Part shown: piece by piece, positions 46,105 to 57,282 of the stretch
Position numbering within the stretch: the first letter of the stretch is position 1
Layout: the number at the start of each line of letters is the position of its first letter
Source of the DNA: Aselliscus stoliczkanus
Taxonomy: Eukaryota > Chordata > Mammalia > Chiroptera > Hipposideridae
Assembly: GCA_033961575.1 (NCBI GenBank)
Contig: CM066736.1
Location: 84,034,852-84,098,851 of the forward strand
Direction: 5' to 3'
DNA length: 64,000 nt
Program-made: the position numbers and the translations under genes
The notes under the pieces: model-generated
What the model was told of the DNA's origin: nothing
Seen by the model: only the letters and a program-made list of their open reading frames with translations
Database searches by the model: none

Positions 46105-47620
46105 GTCTTAGTCACTTTGGGCTGCTATAACAAAAATACTATAAACCAGGTGGCTTCTAAACAACAAACATTTCTTTTTAGCAACTCTGAAGCATGGAAG
46201 TCCAAGATCATGGGGTTGGTAGATTTGATGTCTGGTGTGAGCCCACACTTCGTGGTTCATAGATGGCCATCTTCTTGTTGTGTCCTCATATGGTGAAAGG
46301 AAAGTGCTAGGGAGATCTCTGGGGTCTATTAGAGAAGAGCATTAGTCCCATTCATAAGGGCTCCATCCTCATGTGTCACGTCCTGCGTGGCAAGGGCAAG
46401 TGGGACACGAGAGGGGCGACGCAGATTAAGGAAAAACAAGAGACAGAAGAAAGATAAGAGCGAGACCAAGGGACTCAGCCAAAGACGACTGAGCCCAAGG
46501 GACTCAGCCAAGGAAGACTGAGCCCCGAATCGGGTCAGCGCATAGCTTTTATTGAGAATTTTCAAGGAAGCAAACTGTAACAAATCATTAACAGTGGTTT
46601 GTAGTTCTCAGGATTTACACAGTCCTCTACTCCCCTGAAAGTGCTCTTTCCAGGGTGTACTGTGACTTACTCTTTCGTTAAAGGATTACCTTGTCTTTAT
46701 TATGATAATTGCTATGAAACCCAGACTCGGTTTTTGTAAGTCACCTAAAGAATGTTTACTAAAGCTATCTTGACTATCTAGAAATCATCCTAAATTCTAG
46801 CAGTTAAACACAATCATAAAACTCACAGTATACTTGAGCTATACCAAAAGACTAGGAGTGGCTGCGTTTAAGGTAAAAGCATCTAAAATCTATTCGTTTG
46901 TAAATAACAATACCTAGCAACCAAAAGGGTTTCACACCTCTCTTATCCCACAGAGGGCTGCATCCGTTTCTCAGTCAAAGCTTCAGTATCTGTTGCTGCA
47001 ACAAGGCACTGGGCAAAGGAATTCACACAAGGCTGGTTAACAATTCCATGGTCAGCGGATGTCTTAGAACTGCCTCTTACCCGGAACTCTCATGGCCTGA
47101 AGACTTAATCTTCCAGAAGACTATTCACAGTAGGGCCCTTAGGCAAATGCATCAGCTTCTCACAGGCCTGAGTTTTCTGGCCTGAGTTTGTCAGAGGCCT
47201 GTGCCTCAGTTTCCAAGGGGCTTGATCCCCAATATCACAGTTCAGGGGTCCCCCATGGAACTACCGCCTGGCTTGGGTTGTCTCCCCACTTTTAGGAGAT
47301 CTTACCCGTCCTTGGCTGTGTAGTTAGCTCATTGGGGTACCACAGGAACATGTCACAAGTGTTGTGAATATATTGTCTCCTATAGAAGAAAAGGCACATG
47401 GGTTCACAGAAGCAGGAGATATTACATGACCAACCATAAGGCAGCACCCCTAATATCCAGTGCTGAGCAGGGCAATGTGGCCTTGTCAGACACTGGGTTG
47501 CTATCAGCTGCCCACACTCATGACCTCCCGAAGGCCCCACTTCCTAATACCATCACATTGGGCATTAGGTTTCAATGTATGAATTTTAGAGGGACACAAG
47601 CATTCCAACCACAGCACCCA
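46105..47620 (+). repeat. Ancient interspersed repeat, split by the solo LTR
   Basis: Left half: GTCACTTTGGGCTGCTATAA to AGGGCTCCATCCTCATG. Right half: CATGACCTCCCGAAGGCCCC to AGGGACACAAGCATTCC. The order is the same as in a common human repeat, and the halves join at CTCATG. Family not named. Confidence 0.6.
46374..47516 (-). mobile_element. Solo LTR, betaretrovirus-type (class II)
   Basis: 1,143 bases with TG...CA ends, flanked by the 6-bp duplication CTCATG (46368-46373 and 47517-47522). On the minus strand the AATAAAAGCTATGCGCTGAC stretch, a CT-rich R/U5 region and the end GGACGTGACA are typical of betaretrovirus-like LTRs; length and 6-bp duplication agree. It interrupts an older interspersed repeat whose two halves rejoin exactly when the LTR is removed. 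No internal genes remain, so it arose by LTR-LTR recombination. Confidence 0.8.
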
Positions 47621-47639
47621 GATACAAAACAATTCTTCG

Positions 47640-47830
47640 TAGTCACAGACAGAGAGTTTTGGAGTGAGAAAGACATAGAGTCCAAGCTTAGCTCTGCCAG
47701 TTACCAACTGTGTAGGCTTTTAGCCATTCCCTTAGCTTCTCTGAGCTTCATTTCCCTCATCTATAGAGTAAGTCTAGCCACTTGGAAGCGTTGGCACAAG
47801 GGTCTGTGTTCAATGTAAGTGCTCAGCACA
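47640..47830 (+). repeat. MIR element
   Basis: TTAGCTCTGCCAGTTACCAA and AGCTTCATTTCCCTCATCTA fit the MIR core. Confidence 0.65.
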
Positions 47831-47997
47831 TGGTCATTTTGCTTCCATTTCCCTCCTTCACTTGGCACAGGTGACCCCTGTGCTGGGAAGAATCCCCTGC
47901 AGGCTCTCAACAAACCCCTCCCTCTTGAAGACCCAGCTTACATGCCACCTCTTTCATGAAACCTTCTGGGGTCCCCCAAATGAAAAAGCTGAATTCC

Positions 47998-48104
47998 GGG
48001 CTGGCCGAGTGGCATGGTGGTTAAGCGCTGGCTTAGGAAGCCAGCAGCCCCGGTTCGGGTCCCACATATGAGGGCCAGTGACACTGTCCTCAAAAAAAAA
48101 AAAA
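47998..48104 (+). mobile_element. tRNA-derived SINE, head-only type
   Basis: GGGCTGGCCGAGTGGCATGG head ending ACACTGTCCTC and poly(A). Duplication AAAAAGCTGAATTCC at 47983-47997 and 48105-48119. Confidence 0.93.
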
Positions 48105-48180
48105 AAAAAGCTGAATTCCTCCTGAAATGCCTCGTGTTGTCTTATGGTGTTGCCTTTTTGTTTCCTCTTTTATACTTTTT

Positions 48181-48273
48181 TTTTTTTTTTTTTGGAAAGC
48201 TTATAAGGGTTTATTTGAGCCAAACTGATGACAATTGCCGGGAAGCAAAGTCTCAACGGATTGAGCAGGATTG
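48181..48273 (-). mobile_element. Retroposed fragment with LTR-like 3' end
   Basis: Antisense insert of about 93 bases: poly(T) followed by the complement of GGCTCAAATAAACCC, flanked by a 17-bp duplication (CCTCTTTTATACTTTTT, 48164-48180 and 48274-48290). Poly(A) tail plus long duplication indicates L1-mediated copying of an RNA ending after AATAAA. The parent RNA is not identified. Confidence 0.65.
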
Positions 48274-48523
48274 CCTCTTTTATACTTTTTCATGTTCACT
48301 GAAACTAGTGACATAATATAAAGATATAGCAAGGAAAAATCAATAGTCTCCCCTTTCCATTTCTACCCCAACACTACTGAACAACCAATGGTAACACCCA
48401 GTATGTACCATTCTACACCTTCCTTTCTGATAATATGCTAAGTAGATGTAAGTTTATATATGAGGTTTGTTGTGCTTGTGTTTTTACACAAATGTATTCC
48501 CACTGTACACACTGCTCTGATAT

Positions 48524-48529
<6 letters not shown>

Positions 48530-48558
<29 letters not shown>

Positions 48559-49012
48559 TTTTAAAAGATTTTATTGGGGAATCAGGGAAGGGGAACAGAC
48601 TAGTTGCTGTTCTTTTGTTCTTCACTCTAGTTGTGGAGGGCGTCGCTTCACTGGCCCATGTTGGTATTGTGATCATTGCGCTCTTCCTGGGTGAGGCAGT
48701 CACTTGCCGCCCAATGGACGGTGGCTCAAGGTGGCTTATGGCGGTTCACGGCAGTTCATGCTGGTTGCCGGCCGCTCACACCAGCTGCCAGCCACTCACG
48801 GTAGCTCAAGGCATCACACTGCAGCTCCACTGCAGCCTATGCCATCAACGGCCACTCACTGGAGCCCAGCTCCAAGTCGAGCTGTTGTTCACCATCTTAG
48901 CTGTAGATGGCGCAGCGTCACTGGTCCTCATGTGGAATCCAAACTGGTGGCCCTGCTGCTCAGAACTCGTGCTCCCAAGCCAACTCTTAACCAATGCACC
49001 ACTCAGCCAGCC
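48530..49012 (-). mobile_element. SINE, full length, with (TTTA)n tail
   Basis: Antisense copy starting with a (TTTA)n run, then AAAAGATTTTATTGGGGAAT. Duplication CTCTGATATTTATTT at 48515-48529 and 49013-49027. Confidence 0.9.
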
Positions 49013-49029
49013 CTCTGATATTTATTTTT

Positions 49030-49330
49030 AATCACTTAATATAATAAATCATGGATGCATGAATAGATATAGGATCTACTTCATTCTTTTCAATAGTTGC
49101 ATAGTATTACAAGGTGTGGACAAATCATGGTTTAGTCAACTATACCTCTATGTTTCTAATTGCTGCCATCACAAACAAAACAGTGATAAACATTTGCTCA
49201 TATATCCTTTCAGAATAGTGCTTTTATTTCCACTGGATAAATTCTCAAAAATGGAAATATTGGGTAAAATGGTAATTTGTATTTTTTAAATTTTAGTAGA
49301 TGCTTCCATATTATTTTCCCAGAAAAATCA
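49030..49330 (-). repeat. L1 3' fragment
   Basis: TTGCATAGTATTACAAGGTG and AATGGAAATATTGGGT are antisense L1 landmarks. Confidence 0.55.
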
Positions 49331-49855
49331 CAGAAGTCCACATTCCACGCCACTAAGTTTAAAGAGCTGTTTTCCTGCATCCTTATTACTTCGGGCATCT
49401 TGTTATTCTTCTCAATATTTGCCAAAATAATGGATGAAAAATTGTACAATATTTCTCCTTTGATTGCATGTCCTTTACCCTACTAAGTTTCAGTAATTTT
49501 TCGATGTTTAGAAGTTCTATTTGGCTTTTTTTCAAATCTGCCTACTCATTTTTGATCATGTTTTCTTCACTCATGTTTTAAATACATCCTTGTATTTAAG
49601 CACATTAAACACTTATTTTTCATTCTATATCCAGTGATCTCTGACAGGCTCATAGATCTGTTGACTCTTGCTCAGGGTACCCTGTTTCCTTCTGTGGTTT
49701 GTGACTTTACACGGTGTGCTTTTCTTTGTGGGACTGTTATCTGTGTGGACTCTTTGAGGCTTGGTTTCACGGTGCACTAAGTTTTCTTTGTCAGGCATCT
49801 CAGGGCACTAACAACAATTTCTGATTGTTGTTGCTATTTTGACCATGAAAAAAGT
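49331..49855. other. Stretch without a recognised gene
   Basis: AT-rich, between L1 pieces; possibly old L1, nothing definite. Confidence 0.5.
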
Positions 49856-49859
49856 GAAT

Positions 49860-50550
49860 ATTTGGTGATATGCCCAGAAGCAGAATTGCTGGGTCATATG
49901 ATAGTTCTATTTTTAATTTTTTGAGGAAACTCCATACTGTTTTCCATAGCAACTGTATTGTTAGTGAGTCAAAATATTTAGGCTTTTCTTAGGAACTGTT
50001 TTAGATTTACAGAGAAATTGAGAAGATAGTACAGAGAATTCCTATATACCCCACACTCTGTTTCCCCTATTAAGCTATCACATTAGTGTGGTATATTTGT
50101 TACAATTAATGAACCATTATTAACTAAAGCCAACAGCTTATTCATATTTCCTTAGTTTTTACCTAATGTCTATTTTGTGTTCCAGGATATCACATTATAT
50201 AATGTTTAGTTGTTATGTCTCCTTAGGCTGCTCTTGGCTGTGACAGTTTCTCAGATTTTCCTTGTTGATAACCTTGACAGGTATATTGTAGGATGGGTTT
50301 TATTATAGAAGAAGATCAAAGAAGTAAAGAACCATTTTCATCACATCATATCAAGGGTACTTAACTACTATCATGATTTATTACTCTTGATGTTGACTTT
50401 GACACCTGGCTGAAGTAGTATTTGTCAGTTTCTCCATTGTAAAGTTATTCTTTTGCTGTCTTTTTGTACTGTCCTCTTTGGAAGAAAGTCACTATGCACA
50501 GCTCATACTTTAAGAGTAGGGAGTTATGCTCTTTTAGGGTTATGTTTTGT
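49860..50550 (-). repeat. L1 3' region
   Basis: GCAGAATTGCTGGGTCATAT, AACTCCATACTGTTTTCCAT and CATATCAAGGGTACTTAACT are antisense L1 3' landmarks. Confidence 0.65.
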
Positions 50551-50990
50551 TGACATAAAATTTAAAAAAAAAGGTCAGCTATTTTATTAGCAAAAAAAAA
50601 AAAGGGTTTATTTGGGAACAGCAAAGCACTGCAATGCAGGACATGCAAGTTATGGTAAAACCATAGGCAAGTTGGGAAAACAAAGGACAGGATCTCTCCG
50701 TTTCAGAGGAAAGGGGAAGCTGGGAGTGGGTGTTACAAACAGTCCATTTGAGAAAACTGCGAGCTGTAAGCATAGTGGCTTTTCACTGGCTGAGCTGTTG
50801 CCAGGCAAGGAGAAAATCTTCCTTTCACCTATTGTGGCAATAAGGGAGAAAAATCTTCCTGTTGGGAGATCCAAGGTACCCCTTCTCCCTGTTTGGAGGT
50901 AAATGATCATGAGTAGTAAAGCCTGAGAGCTCCCAGCACAGGCCCTCCCAACTCCAATTTTAGTTGAGGCTTCCTTTAGTAATTTTCACA
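50551..50990 (-). repeat. LTR-like relic
   Basis: On the minus strand it begins TGTGAAAATTACTAAAGG and near its end holds CCCAAATAAACCC and CTAATAAAATAGC, a layout like a retroviral LTR with polyadenylation signals. Clear target duplications were not found, so the left boundary is approximate. Confidence 0.4.
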
Positions 50991-51155
50991 GTTGTAAAAA
51001 GCAAAATAACCCACACAGGAAGTATCTTAGTTCTTTTCATCACTGGTCATGCCTTGCACATTTAGCAGCTGATCTGAGGTGGATAAATAGCCTGCACTGG
51101 CCACCCCTACTCCTGGAGTCCCACTTTTCTCATCTGTAAAAGGGGTGTTGGTGAT

Positions 51156-51441
51156 TGACGGGGCCAGGGCATGTCCAGGCTCGTACAGGCTGGTGTTCGG
51201 GATGCGACCCCGGAGCTTGCTGTGCAGGTGCCTTGGCTCAGGTTACATAAACTTTTATGTAAGCATGACTTGCACTTGCAGGAGGGAGCATGCGCGGTCT
51301 GCCTTCCCTCCCGTGAGCCACTGTATAAGATAGCTGTTGCTGAATAAAGTTGTTGGTTCCTCCTCATGTTGGCCCCTCATGCCTTTTTTATGTTGGGCAC
51401 CTCACCGCTGAAACCTCCCCTGTAACCCCCTGGTTACGACA
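51156..51441 (+). repeat. 5' LTR of the ERV
   Basis: 286 bases from TGACGGGG to TTACGACA, containing AATAAA near 51342. It aligns along its length with 57283-57584, with many substitutions and a gap of about 16 bases. GTGAT directly precedes it. Confidence 0.9.
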
Positions 51442-51443
51442 CT

Positions 51444-51461
51444 TGGCATAGTTGGTAGGAT
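51444..51461 (+). other. Primer-binding site, serine-tRNA type
   Basis: TGGCATAGTTGGTAGGAT starts two bases after the 5' LTR. It differs from the complement of the 3' end of vertebrate tRNA-Ser (TGGCGTAGTCGGCAGGAT) at three positions, all transitions of the kind expected from C deamination. Confidence 0.75.
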
Positions 51462-51464
51462 GAG

Positions 51465-52630
51465 GTGAGTGCCCCTTCTGTCCCAGTGGAGGAGCAGCCC
51501 CGGGAGAAAGGGATGTGGCCCCTAACAGCCTTTTGGTACCCGGTTGCGGTGTGCCTGCTCACCTGGACTCCGCTGGAGGACTGGGACGCTGTGCGCCCTC
51601 CACCAGAGGACATCTGGAAAACCCTGGAGACGTTAGAGCCGAATGTCCCATTGGCACACCGGGAGGCAGCTGGCCAAGTGGCCTGGATGTTCCTAGTGGT
51701 TTTACAGCACGCTAGTCATGACATTCAGGATTACACAGGCCAGGTACAGCAGTTACAGCGTCTGGAAGAGGACCTGGAGCAACGCCTGGTGGTGGCTGAA
51801 TGCATGCTCCAGGGGTCCCCTGTGTGTGTGTGTGGGGGGGTGTGTGCCCTTCCGGGCTAGCAGCCCAGCAGGATCGGTGCGGCATGTCGGACCTGTAGTG
51901 TGACAGAGAGTAGAGGTCGAAGAGCCCCCCTGACCCCATGGGGTGGGGCCGCCAGGCCACGGCAATCTATCCAGCACGTTTCTTACACCATGTATTCGGC
52001 CATGGAGTTGCGAGAGCTAGCCAAGCAATGCAAACAGCGTTTAAGTGAGTCAGTCCCCGCCTGGTTTTTGTGCTTGTGGGATGACGGAGCTGATAACACA
52101 GAATTAAACCCCTCCAAGATGGCACAGCTAGCCAGCGTTACCACAGTGCCCTCCTTATGGCAACGCTTGCAAAATGTGTCCCAGTCTAACCCCCAAGCTG
52201 GTAACTAGGCCCTCATCAACTGGCTCATGGCGGCTGCCTGGACTGTCTAGGACAATGCAGGGGACTTACCAGAACATGTGAGTAAATGGACTACTTACTT
52301 GGACTTAGAGTAGGTCATCCAGGAAATTGGCATGTGGCAAATGATGTTTGCCTTGCGCTATACCAGACCCGATGAAGAAGTATTTACAGCCTGTATGAAG
52401 GACCTCATCCTTGCCAATGGTCCACCAGGCACCATTGGTGCCATGGCCACCTTGTTAGCCCCCTATATAGATTGCCCTGTCCATGAGGTTAAAGGGGCCC
52501 TGGCTCAACTGGAACATGTCAAAATCCGCTGACAAGGCCGGCCCACACAGGCTGGTGGAAAGGGCGGGAATTGCTCGCCAAAACAGGCTAGGAAAGCCAC
52601 ACCCAAGAGCCAGGGTGAGGCGTAAAGGTG
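51465..52630 (+). pseudogene. Decayed ERV gag
   Basis: Open segments at 51465-51860, 51900-52208 and 52332-52532 are interrupted by stops and frameshifts. The middle and last parts (MELRELAKQCKQRL, RPDEEVFTACMKDLI, LLAPYIDCPVHEV) have the character of an ERV-L/HERV-S-type capsid. A short GT/G-rich expansion near 51821-51842 probably broke the frame. No intact zinc knuckle was seen. Confidence 0.65.
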
Positions 52631-52859
52631 AGCCGCTGGCAAATGTGGTTTGATTTGGTGGCTGCTGGAGTGGCTGATGGGAAATTGGACGGCCAGCCCC
52701 TTGAGTTTCTGCTGGCCCTCTGGGGGAAGCTATGGCCCAAACAGAAGTTCACCACCCTACCTACCCCTGAAGGAACAGAAGGGGGTTACGCGGGATCTGT
52801 GCCAATTAACTTTCTCCCAGACTAGGGGGTGGGCTGGGGTACCTGGCTAATGGGGGAGC

Positions 52860-53000
52860 CAGATGACCTGAGGCCGCACATTGAGCTCAGCATGTATTGG
52901 TCCTCCTGGAATATCCTGCAGGTGCTGGCCCTTGTGCACATTGGGGCAGACAGTACCCTCATATATTGTAATCAGACTGTTTTCAGGGCCTGACAGCACT
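52860..53000 (+). pseudogene. Decayed ERV protease remnant
   Basis: The segment LALVHIGADSTLIY (52924-52965) is in the place of the retroviral aspartic protease flap and active site. The family motif D-T/S-G-A is replaced by HIGA, so both the catalytic Asp and the following Thr are lost. The frame is broken shortly after. Confidence 0.6.
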
Positions 53001-53125
53001 AACGAGGGATATGGAAGCCGGCACGTTACCGTGTGCCGGGTCTCCATTACTCTGGGCATCGGGCACCTTCCTCCCAGGGCCTGTGAAGTCTAGTCTCCTA
53101 TTCCTGAATACACCTCGGAGTAGAC

Positions 53126-55700
53126 ATGCTCTGGGGGCTGACCGTCATGACAACCATGGGGGAATTCCAATTATGGGTATGTGTGGTAAAGACAGTGATA
53201 AGAGGACACCCCCAGCACGCACCCCTCCACCTGCCACAGGCCACCCGGGTGGTTAATATCAGACAGTATTGCTTACCCGGGGGGCATGAGGAGATCGGGC
53301 ATACCATCCTAAAGCTAGAAGAGGCAGGCATCATATGGTTTACCCATAGACCCTTCAGCTCACCAGTCTGGCCAGTGCAGAAACCAGATGGTTCATGGAG
53401 AATGACAGTGGATTACTGGGAACTAAACAAAGTAGCCCCCTCCCCACCCACATTGCATGCCGCCGTACCAAACATCACGGAGTTGATGGATTGCCTCTCT
53501 CAAGTGTTAGGATGGTTCCACTACATAGTGGACTTCGCCAGCCCCTTTTTCTCCATCAACATTGACATGACCAGCCAAGAACAGTTTGCTTTCATCTGGG
53601 AAGGCAGACAATGGACCTTTCAGGTGTTGTCACAAGGCTATCTACACAACCCAATTCTATGCCACGAGCTGGTAGCACAAGACCTAGCCACCTGGACCAA
53701 GACCCTGACTGTGCACTTTTTCACTATATAGATGACATAATGCTAACGTCTGATTCTCTTGCAGATCTGGAAACTGCCACCTGCAGTCTCTGAGCCGCTC
53801 TAAATGGTTGGGGGTGGGCTGTCAATGAGGACAAGTTCCAGGGTCCTGCCTACTCTGTCAAGTTCTTGGGAGTTATTTGGTCGGGTAAGACAAAAGCAAT
53901 CCCCAAGGTGGTTATAGATAAGATCCAAGCATACCCCTGACCAGAAACAGTGAGGCAGTTACAGACCTATCTGGGGCTGCTGGGTTCAGGCGAATCTTCA
54001 TACTGCATTCGGCCATGCTCATGCGACCCTTACACCAGTTGATCCGCAAAGGAGAGCCCTGGGATTGGTCCCCAGAAGCTGAGCAGGAGTTTGGGGCAAC
54101 AGTAGCACAGGCCCAGACCCTGAGAGTAATTGACCCGTCCCTGCCGTTCCTCCTAACAATCCAAGTAGAGGACTCCGGGTTCGGTTGGGGTCTGTGGCAG
54201 AAACAGGGTGTGTGGAAAATCCCCATCAGGTTTTGGTCCCAGCTCTGGAAGGGGGCCAAAGGATGGTACTCCCTGGTGGAGAAACAATTAGCTGCGGTGC
54301 AGGCCACTCTGTTGGCCTGTGAAAACATCACGGGTCTGCACCCAGTCATGGTGCAAATGACTTACCCAGTGGAAGGCTGTCTCTGGTCTTGGGCAACGGC
54401 ATGGCACAGACGCCAACGTTAATGAAGTGGGGAGCCTACCTAGAGCAAAGGTCCTAGTTCTGTAGTAGCCCATTGACTCAGGAGCTATGTGCTCTCTTGG
54501 GGTCCATCACTTTCTATTCCGAACAAGCAGAGGGACCCATGGAAATGGAGGAGACTCCCAGCCCTTTTAAAGAAGGCAAGCCCCCAGTACTGGCGGATGC
54601 TTGGTACACAGACGGATCTTGCCAAGGGCAGCCCCCGACCTGGGCGGCTGTAGCCCTACAGCCCCTCACTGATACCTTTTGCCGCTCCAGCCAATGAACT
54701 GAGTTACGGGCGGCCTGGATGGTCCTCACGAAGGAGCCTGGCCCGGTGCATATTTGCACTGATAGCTGGGCCTTGTATCGAGGCCTAAAGCTATGGCTGC
54801 CCTGGTGGGCGGCCCAAGACTGGCTAATTGGCCACCGCCCGCTGTGGAGAAAGGACCTTTGGGAGGACGTTTGGAGCCAGGGCCTCGAAAACGGTGTAAC
54901 CGTGTATCATATCTCAGTTCACCGGCCGTTGCAGGCACTCAACAATGATGCGGCTAAAGCTTCAGTGCGAGTATGCCCACTTGTGGTACGCCCAGAGCCT
55001 GCTGCTGTAGCTGCTTGGCTCCATAAGAAGCTGGGTCATGTGGGTGCCCAAACCATGAGGCTAGTGGCCACCTGCTGGGGATTACCACTAACGAGGGCAG
55101 AGGCACAACAAGCCATCCACCAATGTCCTTGGTGTGCAGAGTACTACGCCCAAAGATGGCGCCTGCCCACTTCAATGGGGTCCATATCTCAGGGGGCATG
55201 GCCCCTACAAAACTGGCAGGTGGACTATATTGGGCTGTTGCTTGTAGACCAGGGAACCCGCTATGCCCTAATGGCAGTGGACACCGCCACTGAACTGGGC
55301 TTTGCTCACCCTGTAGCCTGGGCAGACCAACAACATACGCTCCTGGCATTGGAGCACCTGTCAGCTGGCTATGGGCAGCCCTTGCTCGTTGCCAGTGACT
55401 GAGGCACCCATTTCACAGGTTCACAGGATCCAAACTGGGCAAAGGAAAATGACGTCCAATGACAGCTACATGTTCCATACCGACCCCAAGCTACTGGTAT
55501 GATCGAATGCTTTAGTGGATTGTTGAAAGACAACTTAAGGGTTTTGCCTCCCCAATGGAAACACGGAAGAACCAGGTACCAATAGCTGTTCGTCTTCTAA
55601 ACGAGCAGCCACGAAAGACTGGTAAGGTCCCCTTGGACAAGGTAACTGAGGGGCTCCTGTGATTCCTACGGGTCATGGGAAATGGGGACCCTGGGGTATA
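53126..55700 (+). pseudogene. Decayed ERV pol (RT, RNase H, integrase)
   Basis: Reverse transcriptase lies at 53126-53800: [20 protein letters not shown], then the SQGYLHNP block. The YIDD catalytic motif (about 53727-53738) is in another frame, so a frameshift precedes it. RNase H: an AWYTDGSCQG core near 54600 and ICTDSWALYRGL near 54750. Integrase: the HHCC zinc finger (KKLGHVGAQTM, CPWCAEY) near 55030-55145; catalytic Asp residues in WQVDYIGLLLVDQGTRYALM (about 55220) and before the stop after LLVASD (55401); a Glu in GMIECFSGLLKDN (about 55500). At least four stops or frame changes separate these parts. RT motifs are closest to class III ERVs. Confidence 0.8.
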
Positions 55701-55876
55701 GTCCAACCTAAAGGAGGGGACGATAATCTTACCTGCTCCATCCATGATAATCCCTGATTGGACACAGGAGTGGACGTGGCCCTGGGATGCTCACATCACC
55801 CAAAAGCCTTGGGTTGCCCTGCTTGAACCCTGGGAACAGGGTTTGGAAAAGGGCCTGACTCGGACGCTGGCCCTTC

Positions 55877-57282
55877 ATGGTACGGGTGACCTTACCAGCA
55901 AAGGCTAGCAGTTCCCTCCTACAAAGAACCCCTGCACTGCGCTCTTGGCCCATACCCCTGTACACAGTGGACCTAACACCTGTCCCTTTGCCGATGACCC
56001 ACAGAGCGCAGGTGTGGTATCACCAACCAGGAGTAGCTCCCATACCAGCTATGGAGCTATTGAAGGATAAGCACGTAGCCTGTATTTTGCCAGATGGCCA
56101 TGACTTACCTATGATGGTTTCCCTGCTCTGTCATATTGCCCAAGTTAGCCACAGGAACAGTGTGCTATCCTGGGTGCACACCTTTGCCCAGGTGCATAAT
56201 GCTTCACATTGCTGGGTGTGCACGGAATTACCATCAGAAACCACTGAAGGACAGCTGTGGCGAGTCGTCCCTGCCACCGGTGCCAACTGGACAGACCTCC
56301 AGCTCTGGGACCGAAACAGTCCCAAGGGAAACGATCGCCATTGCACCATTGAAGCCCTCCTATGGAAACACTACCACGACACCCCTCTTCTCTTCGGCAA
56401 AGCTGTGAACAATGGCTGGGGATGGTTGGTAGGGATTCATGTAGAATTCTCTCACCGTGCCCCTCTGTGTATGGAGCAAAGACACCCTGTGGTCCTAAAC
56501 CGCATGGTGGGATGGTTGCCTGAGGAACTCTGTCTAAACATTACTGTGGTGACAGATCCTACCCGCTGGTGGGATGGGTGACACGTAGTGGGAATGAAAC
56601 CCACTGATTTCCTCCCAGGCTGGGTCTGAGGTCGTTACGGATGGCCATACCTGCTGGCCCGGTGGATAGGCCATTGTACTTGGGGGCGCCCCTTCATTCA
56701 AGGTCATCTCCTACCCACATTGCCCCAAAGACGGGCCAATTTGGACCCTGTTTACCATTGTTGGCACGGAGAAAAACGGGTTGCCTGGTGGTTCTACCCC
56801 TTAGCTGTCCTCTTGCCAGGGGGTGGAGTGATAGATGTGGAACTGCAAGTAGAAGCCTTATCCCAACAAGTGGCACAGGCATTGAACATCACACAATCGT
56901 CTTTAGCTTTGCTCCTTGATGAGACAACCCGAATGGTACTACAGAATAGGATGGCTCTAGACCTACTAATAGCCGCACAGTGGTGGACATGTGCTCTTTT
57001 ACATGTGGAATGTTGTGTTTACATTCTGGATCACCAACAAAAGGTACATGAAGCTTTACAGGAGATGGATTCTGAAGTCTTGGTGATCCAAGCCCTACAG
57101 GAAGATCCCCTAACACGTTGGTGGAACTCCCTTGGCTCTTCTTGGAGATGGGCAGGTCTCATTCTGACAGGTGTCGCCACCAGCCTCATGGTCCTCTGTT
57201 GCTCCATGTATTGCTGTTGTGGCCCTCTGTGCACAGGGACACGCTCTATTGTTCAAGTCTTGGGCCACCACCCTGCAGGGGC
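55877..57282 (+). pseudogene. Decayed ERV env, gammaretrovirus-type
   Basis: Surface part at 55877-56581, with CWVC (residues about 112-115), the CXXC motif of gamma-type SU, and several N-glycosylation sequons (NAS, NWT, NIT). Stops follow at 56579-56581 and about 56626. The transmembrane part is read in the same or a neighbouring frame to about 57282: a hydrophobic FYPLAVLLPGGG stretch, a heptad region, LQNRMALDLL, then CALLHVECC (CX6CC, about 56990-57016), and a membrane anchor with cysteines (WAGLILTGVATSLMVLCC). The stops make it non-functional as it stands. Confidence 0.75.

Noticed and set aside
51465..57282. Functional retroviral genes or a captured envelope gene
   Set aside because: Each frame is broken by stops or frameshifts, including the envelope at 56579-56581, and the protease active site is lost.
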